Source of the DNA: Acidobacteriota bacterium
Lineage (GTDB): Bacteria; Acidobacteriota; UBA6911; RPQK01; JADFOI01
Direction: 5' to 3'
DNA: 14,190 nt
Assembly: GCA_027295745.1 (NCBI GenBank)
Contig: JAPUKI010000197.1
Location: 1 to 14,190, forward strand
Within the stretch, counting starts at the first letter, position 1, and each line of letters opens with the position of its first letter. Below are positions 1 to 7,970 of the stretch, in pieces. The notes beneath the pieces are model-generated. The model was not told where the DNA came from. It did no database searches and was given only the letters and a program-made list of their open reading frames with translations. The position numbers and the translations under genes were made by a program.

Positions 1-170
1 ACCAGGCAGAGAACCCCCCCCAGGCTCACTGTTATCAGTGTCGCCAGAGCGAGCGAACGGAAACCATCATCCTGAAGGAAAAGAGCAACCAGGGTCACAA
101 TGCCCAAACTCACGGCCAACGCCAGGGTAAAGAGCCCTGTAACCTGCAGTAGATTGCGCCAACTGATCAC
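1..170 (-). CDS. trkH: TrkH-type potassium uptake transmembrane subunit, N-terminal fragment
   Basis: This is the first 56 codons of a membrane protein that runs off the left edge of the window. The reading frame opens with GTG at 170-168, which overlaps the trkA stop codon by four bases (GTGA), a layout typical of translational coupling. The visible peptide starts M-I-S-W-R-N-L-L and holds one clear hydrophobic helix at about residues 8-33. A short polar stretch (QDDGFRSL) follows, then the start of a second helix (LATLITVSLGGVL). This matches the N-terminus of TrkH/KtrB potassium transporters. In that family TrkH forms the ion pathway in the inner membrane and TrkA is its cytoplasmic gating subunit, so its place directly after trkA supports the call. 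No selectivity-filter segment is inside the window, so the identification rests on the N-terminus and context. Confidence 0.8.
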   Translation of the reverse strand, partial: MISWRNLLQVTGLFTLALAVSLGIVTLVALFLQDDGFRSLALATLITVSLGGVLCL

Positions 171-1543
171 GCTTTTTCTCTTCCAGACCCAACCAGGAAA
201 GCCGACTCAAGCTCGGGCACCAAGAGTTCCAAGCAGAAAAAGATGACCCGGTCTCCATCTTGAATGACGGCATCGCCGCGGGGAACGATCACCTCACCGG
301 AAGGCCGCACGATAGCTCCAACGATCGCACCACGGGGCAAATGAAGATCTCTCAATTTCTTCCCCAAGAACTTAGAACCGGGAGTAGCCACCAGTTCGAT
401 GGCTTCAGCTTCTTCCTCGCGTAAGGTCGTGACCGAGAGGACATGCCCTTTTCGAACAAACTGCAGAATTCGATCCACTACCACCAGCCGGCTGCTGAAG
501 ATCGAGTTGATTCCAAGAAGCTGGGCCATGGGAAGAAAGTCCAGCCGGTTGACCAGAGCGATCGCCTTTCGAGCACCCAGACGCTTGGCCAGCAGCGAAG
601 AGATTATGTTCTCCTCGTCATCTCCCGTCAGTGCCAGATAAGCATCAATGCCTTCAATGTTCTCCTCCAACAGAGTTCGCTGATCTGAGCCGTCAGCATG
701 AACAATGACCGTGCTTTCCACCAAGGTGGCGATCTTCTCGCAGCGACGCAAGTCATGCTCAAAGAGCTTCACCTGAACTCCCATTTCTTCCAGCTGCAGA
801 GCAACTTCGATGCCGATCTGCTTCCCCCCCAAGATAAAGATGCGTTTGACCCGCCGCGTTTCTTCAATGCCCATAAAATCCAATGTTTCAGACATCTTGG
901 AGGTGGGCACGACAATATAGGCGTGATCCCCCACATGCAGTCGATCCTCTCCTCGAGGAATAATGACCTGCTGCCCCCGAAAAACCATAGCGATGAGAGA
1001 ATTCTTGGGAGGCCCACTTCTTTCCAGATCGGCCATACTCTTTCCGACTACCCAGCTGTCTCGGGTGATATTGGTTCCGATCAATTTCACCTTTCCTTCT
1101 GCAAACTCCAGAATTTCGGAGATTCCAGGCAGGCCGACCACTCGAAGGATACGTTGGGCTGTCTCCCGGTCGGGATGGATGACCAGATCAATATTCAGAA
1201 GTTGGCCGGCGCAGACTGATCGCCACAGGTCCACCTCATGGGTGCGAAGCCGTGCAACTTTGATTTTGACGGTTGAGTAAGCCTGGGCAATCAGGCAGCC
1301 CAGCAGATTGGCCTCGTCGCTGCTGGTGACAGCGATGAGCATATCCGCATCGTCCAGACTCGCCGTTTTCAGGATCCGAATGCTGCTGGCACTCCCTCGG
1401 ATGATCTTGGCGTCGAGAAGTTCCTCGAGCTCGGTACAACGCTCTTCGCGGCCTTCCACGATGATAACTTCATTTTTCTCTCGGATCAGACGACGAGCCA
1501 CCAGAGTACCCACAGCGCCGCCCCCTAAGATCAGGATTCGCAT
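167..1543 (-). CDS. trkA: Trk system potassium uptake regulatory subunit TrkA
   Basis: 458 residues, the same length as Escherichia coli TrkA. TrkA is the peripheral cytoplasmic subunit that binds nucleotides and gates the TrkH potassium channel. Two tandem RCK units are visible. The first starts at residue 1 with a Rossmann glycine motif GGGAVG (7-12) and an acidic strand end (VIIVEG), followed by a TrkA-C domain (about 140-225, with PRGED). The second starts near residue 234 with ILGGKQIG and VKLFEHD, and ends in another TrkA-C domain (about 370-455, with PRGD and GDRVIFF). The second nucleotide motif reads GGKQIG, so the middle glycine of GxGxxG is a lysine. The start is ATG at 1543-1541. 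I see no strong ribosome site before it. It is the first gene of an operon with trkH and is divergent from metF across 71 bases. Confidence 0.95.
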   Translation of the reverse strand: MRILILGGGAVGTLVARRLIREKNEVIIVEGREERCTELEELLDAKIIRGSASSIRILKTASLDDADMLIAVTSSDEANLLGCLIAQAYSTVKIKVARLRTHEVDLWRSVCAGQLLNIDLVIHPDRETAQRILRVVGLPGISEILEFAEGKVKLIGTNITRDSWVVGKSMADLERSGPPKNSLIAMVFRGQQVIIPRGEDRLHVGDHAYIVVPTSKMSETLDFMGIEETRRVKRIFILGGKQIGIEVALQLEEMGVQVKLFEHDLRRCEKIATLVESTVIVHADGSDQRTLLEENIEGIDAYLALTGDDEENIISSLLAKRLGARKAIALVNRLDFLPMAQLLGINSIFSSRLVVVDRILQFVRKGHVLSVTTLREEEAEAIELVATPGSKFLGKKLRDLHLPRGAIVGAIVRPSGEVIVPRGDAVIQDGDRVIFFCLELLVPELESAFLVGSGREKA

Positions 1544-1614
1544 TGGAATCTTGGAGAATACACTGAAAAATCAAATGCCGCAAAAGGCCAGTCTTATTGC
1601 TATTATGAGCTCGG

Positions 1615-2511
1615 ATGAAATTTCGAGACTTTTACGCCAGTGGCCATCCCGTCGTTTCATTTGAGTTGTTTCCTCCCCACACCGATCGAGGTTTAGCCAA
1701 ACTCGAAAGGCGGCTTCCAAAACTCATCGCCTTGCAGCCTTCTTTCTTAACCGTAACTTACGGAGCGCTGGGGACGACTCGGGACCGTACCTTGGAAGTG
1801 GTCTCCAAGATTAGGAATACCTACCAACAAGACGTGGCGCATCATCTCACCTGCGTCGCCAGCACCCGGGAGGAGATCGCCCAACTTCTCGAAAATCTCC
1901 GGCAAGAGAACATTGAAAATATTGTTGCTCTGCGCGGCGACCCACCTCAAGGTGAAACGGAATTCAAGCCTCCCAAAGGAGGCTATCGTTACGGGAATGA
2001 GTTGGTTGGGCACATTCGAAGATTCGGGGGGTTTGGGGTTGCCGTCGCAGGCTATCCGGAGAAGCATATAGAAGCTCCCGATTTTGAAACCGATCTGAAA
2101 AACTTGAAGAGGAAAGTCGATGCTGGTGCCGATGTCGTCATCACCCAGCTCTTTTATGACAACCGCCTCTTTTATGCATTTGTCGATCGCTGTCGAGCTA
2201 TCGGCATCAAAAAACCCATTGTTCCGGGACTAATGCCCATCTTGAACCTCGAGCAGATCAAGCGGATCACCCGAATGTGCGGCGCCAGCATTCCCCCAGA
2301 GCTTCTCCAGAAGCTGGCCGAGACGGGAGACAATCCGGAGAGAGTCCATGAAATCGGTATCAACCACACGGTTGCTCAGGCAGTAGATCTCCTGAAGCAC
2401 GGAGTCTCAGGGATTCACTTTTACGTACTCAACCAGTACTTCCACATTGCAGAAATCATGGAACGCATTCGGCCGGTTCTGGAACAAGGCGCTGGCAGGA
2501 GAGCTCACTAA
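1615..2511 (+). CDS. metF: Methylenetetrahydrofolate reductase
   Basis: 298 residues, close to E. coli MetF (296). The enzyme reduces 5,10-methylenetetrahydrofolate to 5-methyltetrahydrofolate with FAD and supplies the methyl group for methionine synthesis in the cytoplasm. Family motifs appear in order: SFELFPP (15-21, whose Glu17 matches the catalytic Glu of the family), FLTVTYGALG (44-53), ALRGDPP (105-111, with the Asp that contacts FAD), VITQLFYDN (175-183, with the substrate-binding Gln) and PGLMPI (204-209). GIHFYVLNQ lies near the C-terminus. The start ATG at 1615 gives the normal short lead before SFELFPP; the ribosome site is weak. It is divergent from trkA. Its last four bases overlap the tail of the opposite-strand gene at 2508, so there is no room for a separate terminator. 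No folate or methionine partner gene is next to it. Confidence 0.95.
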   Translation: MKFRDFYASGHPVVSFELFPPHTDRGLAKLERRLPKLIALQPSFLTVTYGALGTTRDRTLEVVSKIRNTYQQDVAHHLTCVASTREEIAQLLENLRQENIENIVALRGDPPQGETEFKPPKGGYRYGNELVGHIRRFGGFGVAVAGYPEKHIEAPDFETDLKNLKRKVDAGADVVITQLFYDNRLFYAFVDRCRAIGIKKPIVPGLMPILNLEQIKRITRMCGASIPPELLQKLAETGDNPERVHEIGINHTVAQAVDLLKHGVSGIHFYVLNQYFHIAEIMERIRPVLEQGAGRRAH

Positions 2512-3080
2512 TGCTGTCTCCCATCAGGTTCTTCAGCGACACTGTCCTGGCTGAACCACCGGAAGGAGGACAGTAAATCCTGGAAGGGAAGAAGGGCGCT
2601 CTGGAGCTGCTCCCCCTGATTTGAGGAAAGGACAAAGGTAACAAAGTAGCCAGGGACTTCCGTGACGGCAATGATCTCATGTCGCATGGTTGGACAATGA
2701 AGGGCTTTGGTCAGGAATGCCCGTGCTCCAATCACTTCCAGCTTGACATCCCCGGCCTCATAGAAAGGACAGCGCAGTTGAAACTCTTTCAGGTCGTCGT
2801 CCAGAAAAGTCCGGAGAGTTTCGCTTGGTGCCTTGGGGACAAAGCGGCCAAAAGCAACCACATCAGACTCTCTCCAGGTGGTATTTTGAGGGTGCATCAC
2901 GAAGTTGGCAATCTGTTGGGCGGAAGTAAAATCAATATTCCATCCCTCAGGCTCAGTAATGGAAAAAGAATAGTCCCTTCCACCAATACGAAGAGTTCTG
3001 CCTCCCTGTAGAGGGTAAACCGCGCTCAACAGGAGGACCAGTGCAAGAATTCTCCCCACAAGAAAAAGACTAACATGCAA
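2508..3080 (-). CDS. Small exported protein of unknown function
   Basis: 190 residues from a TTG start at 3080-3078. A TAG closes the frame ten codons upstream, and there is no in-frame ATG near the start. A GTG seven codons further in is the alternative start. Neither has a convincing ribosome site, so the start is uncertain. The N-terminus has a hydrophobic core at about residues 9-23 (ILALVLLLSAVYPL), which fits a signal peptide. The rest is soluble and mixed alpha/beta in character, with motifs such as YSFSITEPEGWNID and a pattern that recalls small PsbP-like or lipoprotein-type folds. I do not recognise the family. Two cysteines (104 and 129) would be free to form a disulfide outside the cytoplasm. 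It is transcribed convergently with metF and divergently from gltA. I infer a periplasmic or envelope location and assign no function. Confidence 0.7.
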   Translation of the reverse strand: MHVSLFLVGRILALVLLLSAVYPLQGGRTLRIGGRDYSFSITEPEGWNIDFTSAQQIANFVMHPQNTTWRESDVVAFGRFVPKAPSETLRTFLDDDLKEFQLRCPFYEAGDVKLEVIGARAFLTKALHCPTMRHEIIAVTEVPGYFVTFVLSSNQGEQLQSALLPFQDLLSSFRWFSQDSVAEEPDGRQH

Positions 3081-3131
3081 TTGAGTCTGGGGGAATAGTG
3101 GGATATTCTACAGAGCATCGGCGTATTGACA

Positions 3132-3162
3132 AAACCCTTGTTTTTCAAACTGCCGAGGGTTT
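3132..3162 (+). promoter_or_regulatory. Hairpin 1 in the gltA leader
   Basis: AAACCCT at 3132-3138 pairs perfectly with AGGGTTT at 3156-3162. The stem extends inward by a G-T and a G-C pair and leaves a loop of 13 bases containing a short T run. It lies about 80 bases before the citrate synthase start. It could be an RNA leader structure or, as DNA, a site for a regulator. The pairing is seen directly; a role is inferred. Confidence 0.4.
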
Positions 3163-3171
3163 GCTAGAGCT

Positions 3172-3199
3172 TCGTTGCATCTGTTCGAGTATGCAACGA
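3172..3199 (+). promoter_or_regulatory. Hairpin 2 in the gltA leader, or regulator half-sites
   Basis: TCGTTGCAT at 3172-3180 and ATGCAACGA at 3191-3199 are perfect inverted copies of 9 bases separated by 10. A T-G pair at 3171/3200 can extend the stem. The structure ends 45 bases before the gltA ATG and does not include the ribosome site at 3232-3238. The two half-sites are centred 19 bases apart, so they could also serve as an operator for a dimeric DNA-binding protein. No terminator-like T run follows. Confidence 0.5.
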
Positions 3200-3244
3200 G
3201 ACATAAACAGGCGCTGCCCGACATCCGATCCAAGAGGGTTCGAT

Positions 3245-4543
3245 ATGCCAAGAAACACTCTCTCCGTTACCGACAACCGCACCGGTAAAGAGTATGAACT
3301 CTCCCTGAGCAAAGGCACAATCCAGGCGATGGACTTACGCCAGATTAAGGAGACTGACGATGATTTCGGGTTGATGGCTTATGATCCGGGCTTTACTAAT
3401 ACAGCCTGTTGTCGCAGCAGGATCACTTACATCGACGGCGAACAGGGAATCCTTCTTTACAGAGGCTATCCGATAGAGAATTTGGCACAGGAGTACAACT
3501 TTCTCCAGGTGGCCTACTTGCTTTTCTATGGGGAGCTGCCTACACAGGAAGAGTACCAAGAGTGGACCTCCCAGATCAGCCGCCACGCCATCGTTCACCA
3601 GAACATCAGGAAACTCATCGATAGTTTTCCTCACAACGCCAATCCCATGGGCATGGTGATGAGCACAGTGGCAGCCCTGTCAACCTACTATCCCGAAGCG
3701 AGAGACCTGAAAGATCATGAGAACCGGCGCCGACAAGTCTATCGATTGATTGCCCAAATGCCCACCATTGCCGCTTGTGTCCATCGTCATAAAGAGCAGT
3801 TACCGTATATTCCACCCAATGAGGAGCTCTCCTATACAGCAAATTTCCTCACCATGCTGTTCCAGACGGACCACTCCTCCTACGTTCCCCACTCGGTGAT
3901 AGAAAGAGCCCTGGACGTTCTCCTGGTGCTCCACGCCGACCATGAGCAGAACTGCAGTACCAACGCCATGCGCAGTGTTGCCAGTTCCAAACCGGACCCC
4001 TACAGTGCAGCGGCGGCTGCCATTGGAGCACTGGCAGGTCCCCTGCATGGAGGAGCGAACGAAGACGTCCTGCGCATGCTTCGACAAATCGGTTCCAAGG
4101 ACCGCGTTCAAGCCCATGTCGAGCGCGTGAGAAGAGGTGAGCTGCGTCTGATGGGCTTCGGCCACCGTGTTTACAAGAATTACGACCCCCGAGCCAAAAT
4201 CATCAAGGCCCTGGCCCATGATGTGTTTGAAGTCACTGGATCAAATCCTCTGCTGGATGTCGCGCTGGAACTGGAACGCATTGCCCTCGAAGATGAGTAT
4301 TTCGTCAAACGACGGCTTTACCCAAATGTGGATTTCTACTCTGGCCTGATTTACCAGGTGCTCGGTTTCCCCGCCAGCATGTTTCCTGTCCTCTTTGCCG
4401 TGGGACGTACTGCGGGATGGCTGGCTCAGTGGGAAGAAAGTCGCAATGATCCTGACCAAAAGCTGGCCCGGCCCCGCCAGATTTATGAGGGGCATACCCA
4501 TCGCCACGTGCCCGCCGGCCTGTCCGCTTCGGTGTCGAAATGA
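3245..4543 (+). CDS. gltA: Citrate synthase
   Basis: 432 residues from ATG 3245, close to the 427 of E. coli GltA. It condenses acetyl-CoA and oxaloacetate into citrate, the entry step of the TCA cycle. The three catalytic residues are in place: His268 in LHGGANE, His307 in GFGHRVYK and Asp363 in NVDFYSG, almost the same numbers as in E. coli (264, 305, 362). Other family features are YIDGEQGILLYRGYPIE near the N-terminus and the C-terminal GRTAGWLAQWEE and RPRQIYEG. The frame stays open upstream to 3098. The start at 3245 is preferred because AAGAGGG (3232-3238) lies six bases before it and because the upstream codons cover the two leader hairpins and resemble no citrate synthase. It appears to be a single-gene transcript with a leader of up to 164 bases. 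Confidence 0.96.
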   Translation: MPRNTLSVTDNRTGKEYELSLSKGTIQAMDLRQIKETDDDFGLMAYDPGFTNTACCRSRITYIDGEQGILLYRGYPIENLAQEYNFLQVAYLLFYGELPTQEEYQEWTSQISRHAIVHQNIRKLIDSFPHNANPMGMVMSTVAALSTYYPEARDLKDHENRRRQVYRLIAQMPTIAACVHRHKEQLPYIPPNEELSYTANFLTMLFQTDHSSYVPHSVIERALDVLLVLHADHEQNCSTNAMRSVASSKPDPYSAAAAAIGALAGPLHGGANEDVLRMLRQIGSKDRVQAHVERVRRGELRLMGFGHRVYKNYDPRAKIIKALAHDVFEVTGSNPLLDVALELERIALEDEYFVKRRLYPNVDFYSGLIYQVLGFPASMFPVLFAVGRTAGWLAQWEESRNDPDQKLARPRQIYEGHTHRHVPAGLSASVSK

Positions 4544-4662
4544 AGCAAGTGGCAGGGATTTGCAAAAAACGAGCAACTATTCGGATCTTCCAATATCTTT
4601 CTTCTTAGTACTTCCTTTCAGAGCAACAAGTGCTATCATTAGCCCAAATGGGGAGTAACATT

Positions 4663-5148
4663 ATGAGAAAATTCGTACTTCTAACCTTTCTCGGGGTCAT
4701 CTTCACTGGGTCCCTGCTGAGCCAGGGTCGAGTCTCAATGGCGGCTCCTATTCTCAAAGCGGAACCTGAACAGATCAGCTTCACCACTAAATTCTCGGAC
4801 TTCGTTGCTGGAAGCGATTATCGTCTGGGGGTGGGCACCACCGGTGACAAAATTGAGGGCGCCGAGTTTGAACTGTTAAAGGGCGACGCCCCTCTTTCCA
4901 AGGAATTGATCAGCTTTACTCAAGGTTTTGCCAACGCCTACTTTGAGGTGGAAGAGATTGCCGTCCAGGGATACTCCTTCCCCTCCGCAGACCTTCCCGC
5001 TGAGGGGGAACTGGTGGCTATGAAGGTCACCATCCCACGAGCTGAGGCTGAGAGATTGGAAAGACTTTTTATCATTGTGGCAAAGCAATTCGGTCCCGAC
5101 CGCTGGTACATTATGGACGGCGGTGAGATCAATTCCTCCCACTGGTAA
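4663..5148 (+). CDS. Small exported protein of unknown function
   Basis: 161 residues. The start ATG at 4663 is chosen because GGGGAG (4650-4655) lies seven bases before it and because it gives a clean signal peptide. That peptide has Arg-Lys at residues 2-3, a hydrophobic core over residues 4-19, and a likely cleavage after SMA near residue 27. In-frame starts at 4630 (GTG) and 4648 (ATG) would add poorly charged residues. The mature part has no cysteine and no membrane segment, so it is probably a soluble periplasmic or secreted protein. It ends with a motif YIMDGGEINSSHW. I do not recognise the family. It follows gltA by 119 bases and precedes the acyl ligase gene by 149, so it may have its own transcript. 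No function is assigned. Confidence 0.75.
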   Translation: MRKFVLLTFLGVIFTGSLLSQGRVSMAAPILKAEPEQISFTTKFSDFVAGSDYRLGVGTTGDKIEGAEFELLKGDAPLSKELISFTQGFANAYFEVEEIAVQGYSFPSADLPAEGELVAMKVTIPRAEAERLERLFIIVAKQFGPDRWYIMDGGEINSSHW

Positions 5149-5297
5149 AGTGTTGACCCCTTCACACAGCTAGCCCGCAGATGATTCATCCGTTCTCCTG
5201 GCTGCACTAGCCCGGACTATGCGTAGAGTTTATTGTAGCGAGGCGCCGAAAACGTCGTCCTTTGGCTCCTTGCTCTCTTACTCTATGCTGCTTCATT

Positions 5298-7898
5298 ATG
5301 CGCACCCTTCTCGATCTGCTCCCCGCCATGCAGCGTCTGGGCGACCGAGAGGCAATCCGCTTTTCAAATGGTTTTCGCACCTGGAAACTCTCCTACCGAC
5401 AGCTCTACGCTCGAATTGGGGCCTTTTCCTGCTATCTTGAGCAAGAGGGTTTTCAGCAGGGTGACCGGGTCCTGCTTTGGGGTGACAACAGAATCGAGTG
5501 GGTCACTGTCTTCTGGGGGTGCCTGGTGCGAGGAGTCCAGGTCGTCCCGGTTGATGCCCGATCCTCCCAGAAGCTGGTAAAGCGGATCCAGCGAGAGGTG
5601 AAAGCCAAGCTTCTCGTGCACGACGACTCGGTCGAGTCGCACGAAATCGAGCTCAGGAAACTTTCCTTCCACGAAATTGAAGGTCTTCCATCAAGCAGCC
5701 CTCACCCAGTCCCAGAAGCTTCCCCCTCTGACATTGTTGAGATCGTTTACACCTCCGGAACAACAGCAGAGCCAAAAGGGGTGGTCCACCGACACAAGAA
5801 TATCTGCGCCAATCTGAGACCATTTCAAACAGAAATCGAACGCTACCAAAAGTGGGCCCGTCCTTTTCAGCCGATCCGGATTCTCGAGCTGCTTCCCCTC
5901 AGTCACATGTATGGACAGTCATTGGGAATGTTTATTCCTCTACTCCTGGGAGGAGCAGCTGTTTTCATGCTGGAGCTGAACCCGGGAGCGATCATGGATA
6001 CCATCCGACGCCAGAAAGTGTCTGTTCTGGTGACGGTCCCCCGCTTGGTGAAGAACCTGCAAAACCACATTGAAGGCAGGTATGATCTGGCGGAGAGAAA
6101 AACCTCTGGCACGGGGTTGATCAACCTGTCACGGCGGTGGTGGCGATATCGCCATGTGCATGCTGCATTTGGCTGGAAGTTTTGGTCAATTATCGTGGGA
6201 GGAGCTCAGCTGGAGTCCCAATCAGAAGCTTTCTGGCATGAACTGGGGTTTTTAGTCCTTCAGGGATATGGGTTGACCGAAACCAGTCCGGTGGTAACGG
6301 TCAACCATCCTTTCAATTCCCGCCGTGGTTCCATCGGCAAGGCCCTGAAGGGGCAAGAAGTCAAGATTGCCCCCGATGGGGAAATCCTGGTGCGCGGAGA
6401 GAGTGTGGTCAGCGAGTATCTGGGAAATGAAGGCCAGACCAGGGCCAGTGAAGACGGATGGCTGCATACTGGTGACCTAGGGGAAATGGACCAGGAAGGT
6501 CATCTTTACTTCAAGGGCCGCAAGAAGGACGTTATCGTCACCTCCGAGGGTCTGAATGTCTACCCACAAGATGTGGAGTCAGTCCTCAATCGGCTCCCCG
6601 AAATCCAGGAGACTACCGTGATCGGACTTCCCCAAGAAGGGGAAGAAACGGTTCATGCTGTGCTTATCCTACAGGATGACTCTCTCGATGCAGAGCGGCT
6701 CATCCGGCAAGCCAATCGTGAGCTGGAGTCCCACCAGCGCATCCGGGGTTGGTCCATCTGGCCGGAAGAGGAATTCCCGCGGACACCTTCCACCCTGAAA
6801 ATTAAACGCAGTCAAGTTCAGCAGGTCTGTGCCGCACAAGCGGGGGATACACCAGTTTTCATGGCGGGTGGAACAGGAAGTGTTGAAAGCATCCTTTTCC
6901 AGATGACGGGTAAAGACGCTTCTGAACTGGAAGACAGCCGGCGTCTCGATGAGGATCTGGGGTTGTCCTCGCTCGAGCAGGTCGATCTGCTTTCCCAGCT
7001 GGAAAATCGACTGGGGATCAATCTGGATGAGGAGCAATTTACACGCCTTTCCACCATTGGAGAGCTTAAGGCTTGGCTCAAGGAGAAACGCCAAGAGGCC
7101 AAGGAAACATCGCCCCCTCGGGAACACTCCACCACTGCTGCTGAACAAGGCCCCTCCTGGGAGGGGAGGTCCATCAGAAGGCAACCAGAGAACGTGATTC
7201 CAGCCCTGCCTCGCTGGACTCAGTCGGTACTGGTCCGCTGGGTCCGGCAAGCCGTTCTTCACTTGCTCATTCTCCCCACCTTTCGCCACTACATTAAGCT
7301 GCGGGTCAGCGGCCTGGAAAATCTCACTCAGGTCGGCCCGCCCGTGATCTTTGTCGCCAATCACGTGAGCCACTTGGACACGGTCGCCATTCTGTCTGCT
7401 CTCCCTTCATCCTGGCGTGGGCGCTTGGCGCCAGCCATGGGGCTCGATTTTTTCCGATCTTACTTTCACCCCACCGGGTATTCCTGGAGAGAAACGCTGA
7501 CCTCCGCAACGCAATATTTCCTGGCCTGCGGCTTGTTCAACGCCTACCCCATTCCACAAGAGAGGCAGGGTGTCCGGCGTGCACTCCAATACACTGGCCA
7601 ACTCATCGATCGAGGGATTTGTCCTCTTCTTTACCCGGAGGGTAGACGGTCCGCCAACGGGAACCTCCAACCCTTTAAGACTGGTATCGGATTCATGGCA
7701 ATTCGGCTTCAGGTCCCAGTGATTCCCATCTACCTCAAGGGACTCTACCAGGTCTATTCGCTGCATCATGAGTGGCCCCAAGCAGGAGAGGTTCAGGTGA
7801 AGATCGGATCCCCTCTCAATTTTCAAGGGGAACAGGATTACGAAAAGGTGACTCGAGCAGTGGAAGATGTGGTGCTGCAACTGAAGGATGGAGCGTAA
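5298..7898 (+). CDS. Fused AMP-forming acyl ligase, acyl carrier protein and PlsC-type acyltransferase
   Basis: 866 residues with three domains. An adenylate-forming ligase covers about residues 1-510: YTSGTTAEPKG (ATP loop, near 151), GYGLTETSP (near 324), HTGDLGE (near 390) and GRKKDVI (near 408). A late lysine in TLKIKR near 500 fits the usual catalytic lysine. An acyl carrier domain follows (about 530-600) with DLGLSSLEQVDLL. Ser558 would carry the phosphopantetheine arm, and the usual Asp before it is Ser. A glycerolipid acyltransferase domain ends the protein (about 660-866) with NHVSHLD (688-694, the HX4D motif), YPEGRRS (779-785) and VIPIYLKG. The likely activity is activation of a fatty acid, loading onto its own ACP and transfer to a lysophospholipid or glycerol phosphate at the inner membrane. 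E. coli Aas joins similar catalytic domains in the opposite order. The ATG at 5298 is preferred over an in-frame TTG at 5262; neither has a clear ribosome site. Confidence 0.9.
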   Translation: MRTLLDLLPAMQRLGDREAIRFSNGFRTWKLSYRQLYARIGAFSCYLEQEGFQQGDRVLLWGDNRIEWVTVFWGCLVRGVQVVPVDARSSQKLVKRIQREVKAKLLVHDDSVESHEIELRKLSFHEIEGLPSSSPHPVPEASPSDIVEIVYTSGTTAEPKGVVHRHKNICANLRPFQTEIERYQKWARPFQPIRILELLPLSHMYGQSLGMFIPLLLGGAAVFMLELNPGAIMDTIRRQKVSVLVTVPRLVKNLQNHIEGRYDLAERKTSGTGLINLSRRWWRYRHVHAAFGWKFWSIIVGGAQLESQSEAFWHELGFLVLQGYGLTETSPVVTVNHPFNSRRGSIGKALKGQEVKIAPDGEILVRGESVVSEYLGNEGQTRASEDGWLHTGDLGEMDQEGHLYFKGRKKDVIVTSEGLNVYPQDVESVLNRLPEIQETTVIGLPQEGEETVHAVLILQDDSLDAERLIRQANRELESHQRIRGWSIWPEEEFPRTPSTLKIKRSQVQQVCAAQAGDTPVFMAGGTGSVESILFQMTGKDASELEDSRRLDEDLGLSSLEQVDLLSQLENRLGINLDEEQFTRLSTIGELKAWLKEKRQEAKETSPPREHSTTAAEQGPSWEGRSIRRQPENVIPALPRWTQSVLVRWVRQAVLHLLILPTFRHYIKLRVSGLENLTQVGPPVIFVANHVSHLDTVAILSALPSSWRGRLAPAMGLDFFRSYFHPTGYSWRETLTSATQYFLACGLFNAYPIPQERQGVRRALQYTGQLIDRGICPLLYPEGRRSANGNLQPFKTGIGFMAIRLQVPVIPIYLKGLYQVYSLHHEWPQAGEVQVKIGSPLNFQGEQDYEKVTRAVEDVVLQLKDGA

Positions 7899-7911
7899 AA
7901 GAAGAAGAGTT

Positions 7912-7932
7912 CCAGGTTGCAGGTTGCAGGTT
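7912..7932 (+). repeat. Left 7-base repeat array (three CAGGTT-type units)
   Basis: Three direct copies follow one another: CCAGGTT, GCAGGTT, GCAGGTT. The array begins 13 bases after the stop of the acyl ligase gene. Together with the preceding AGTT (from 7908) it matches the inverted complement of the right array at 8411-8428 in 17 of 18 positions. It thus marks one edge of the unit that holds the four-helix-bundle gene. Confidence 0.8.
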
Positions 7933-7970
7933 AAAGAGTTCGTATATCTGCCAACTCGAACGTATTTGTA

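Noticed and set aside
698..1219. Plus-strand open frame of 173 codons inside trkA
   Set aside because: It is the antisense of a well-supported gene, with no recognisable motif in its translation.
1544..1614. Promoter boxes between trkA and metF (for example TATTAT at 1601-1606)
   Set aside because: The box has no matching -35 element at proper spacing and would place transcription almost at the metF ATG, so I could not support a call.
3098..3244. N-terminal extension of 49 codons on citrate synthase
   Set aside because: It covers two leader hairpins and resembles no citrate synthase. The ATG at 3245 has a good ribosome site and gives catalytic residue numbers almost equal to those of E. coli.
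6669..7373. Minus-strand open frame of 234 codons inside the acyl ligase fusion
   Set aside because: It lies wholly opposite conserved ligase, ACP and acyltransferase motifs, and its translation shows no domain.
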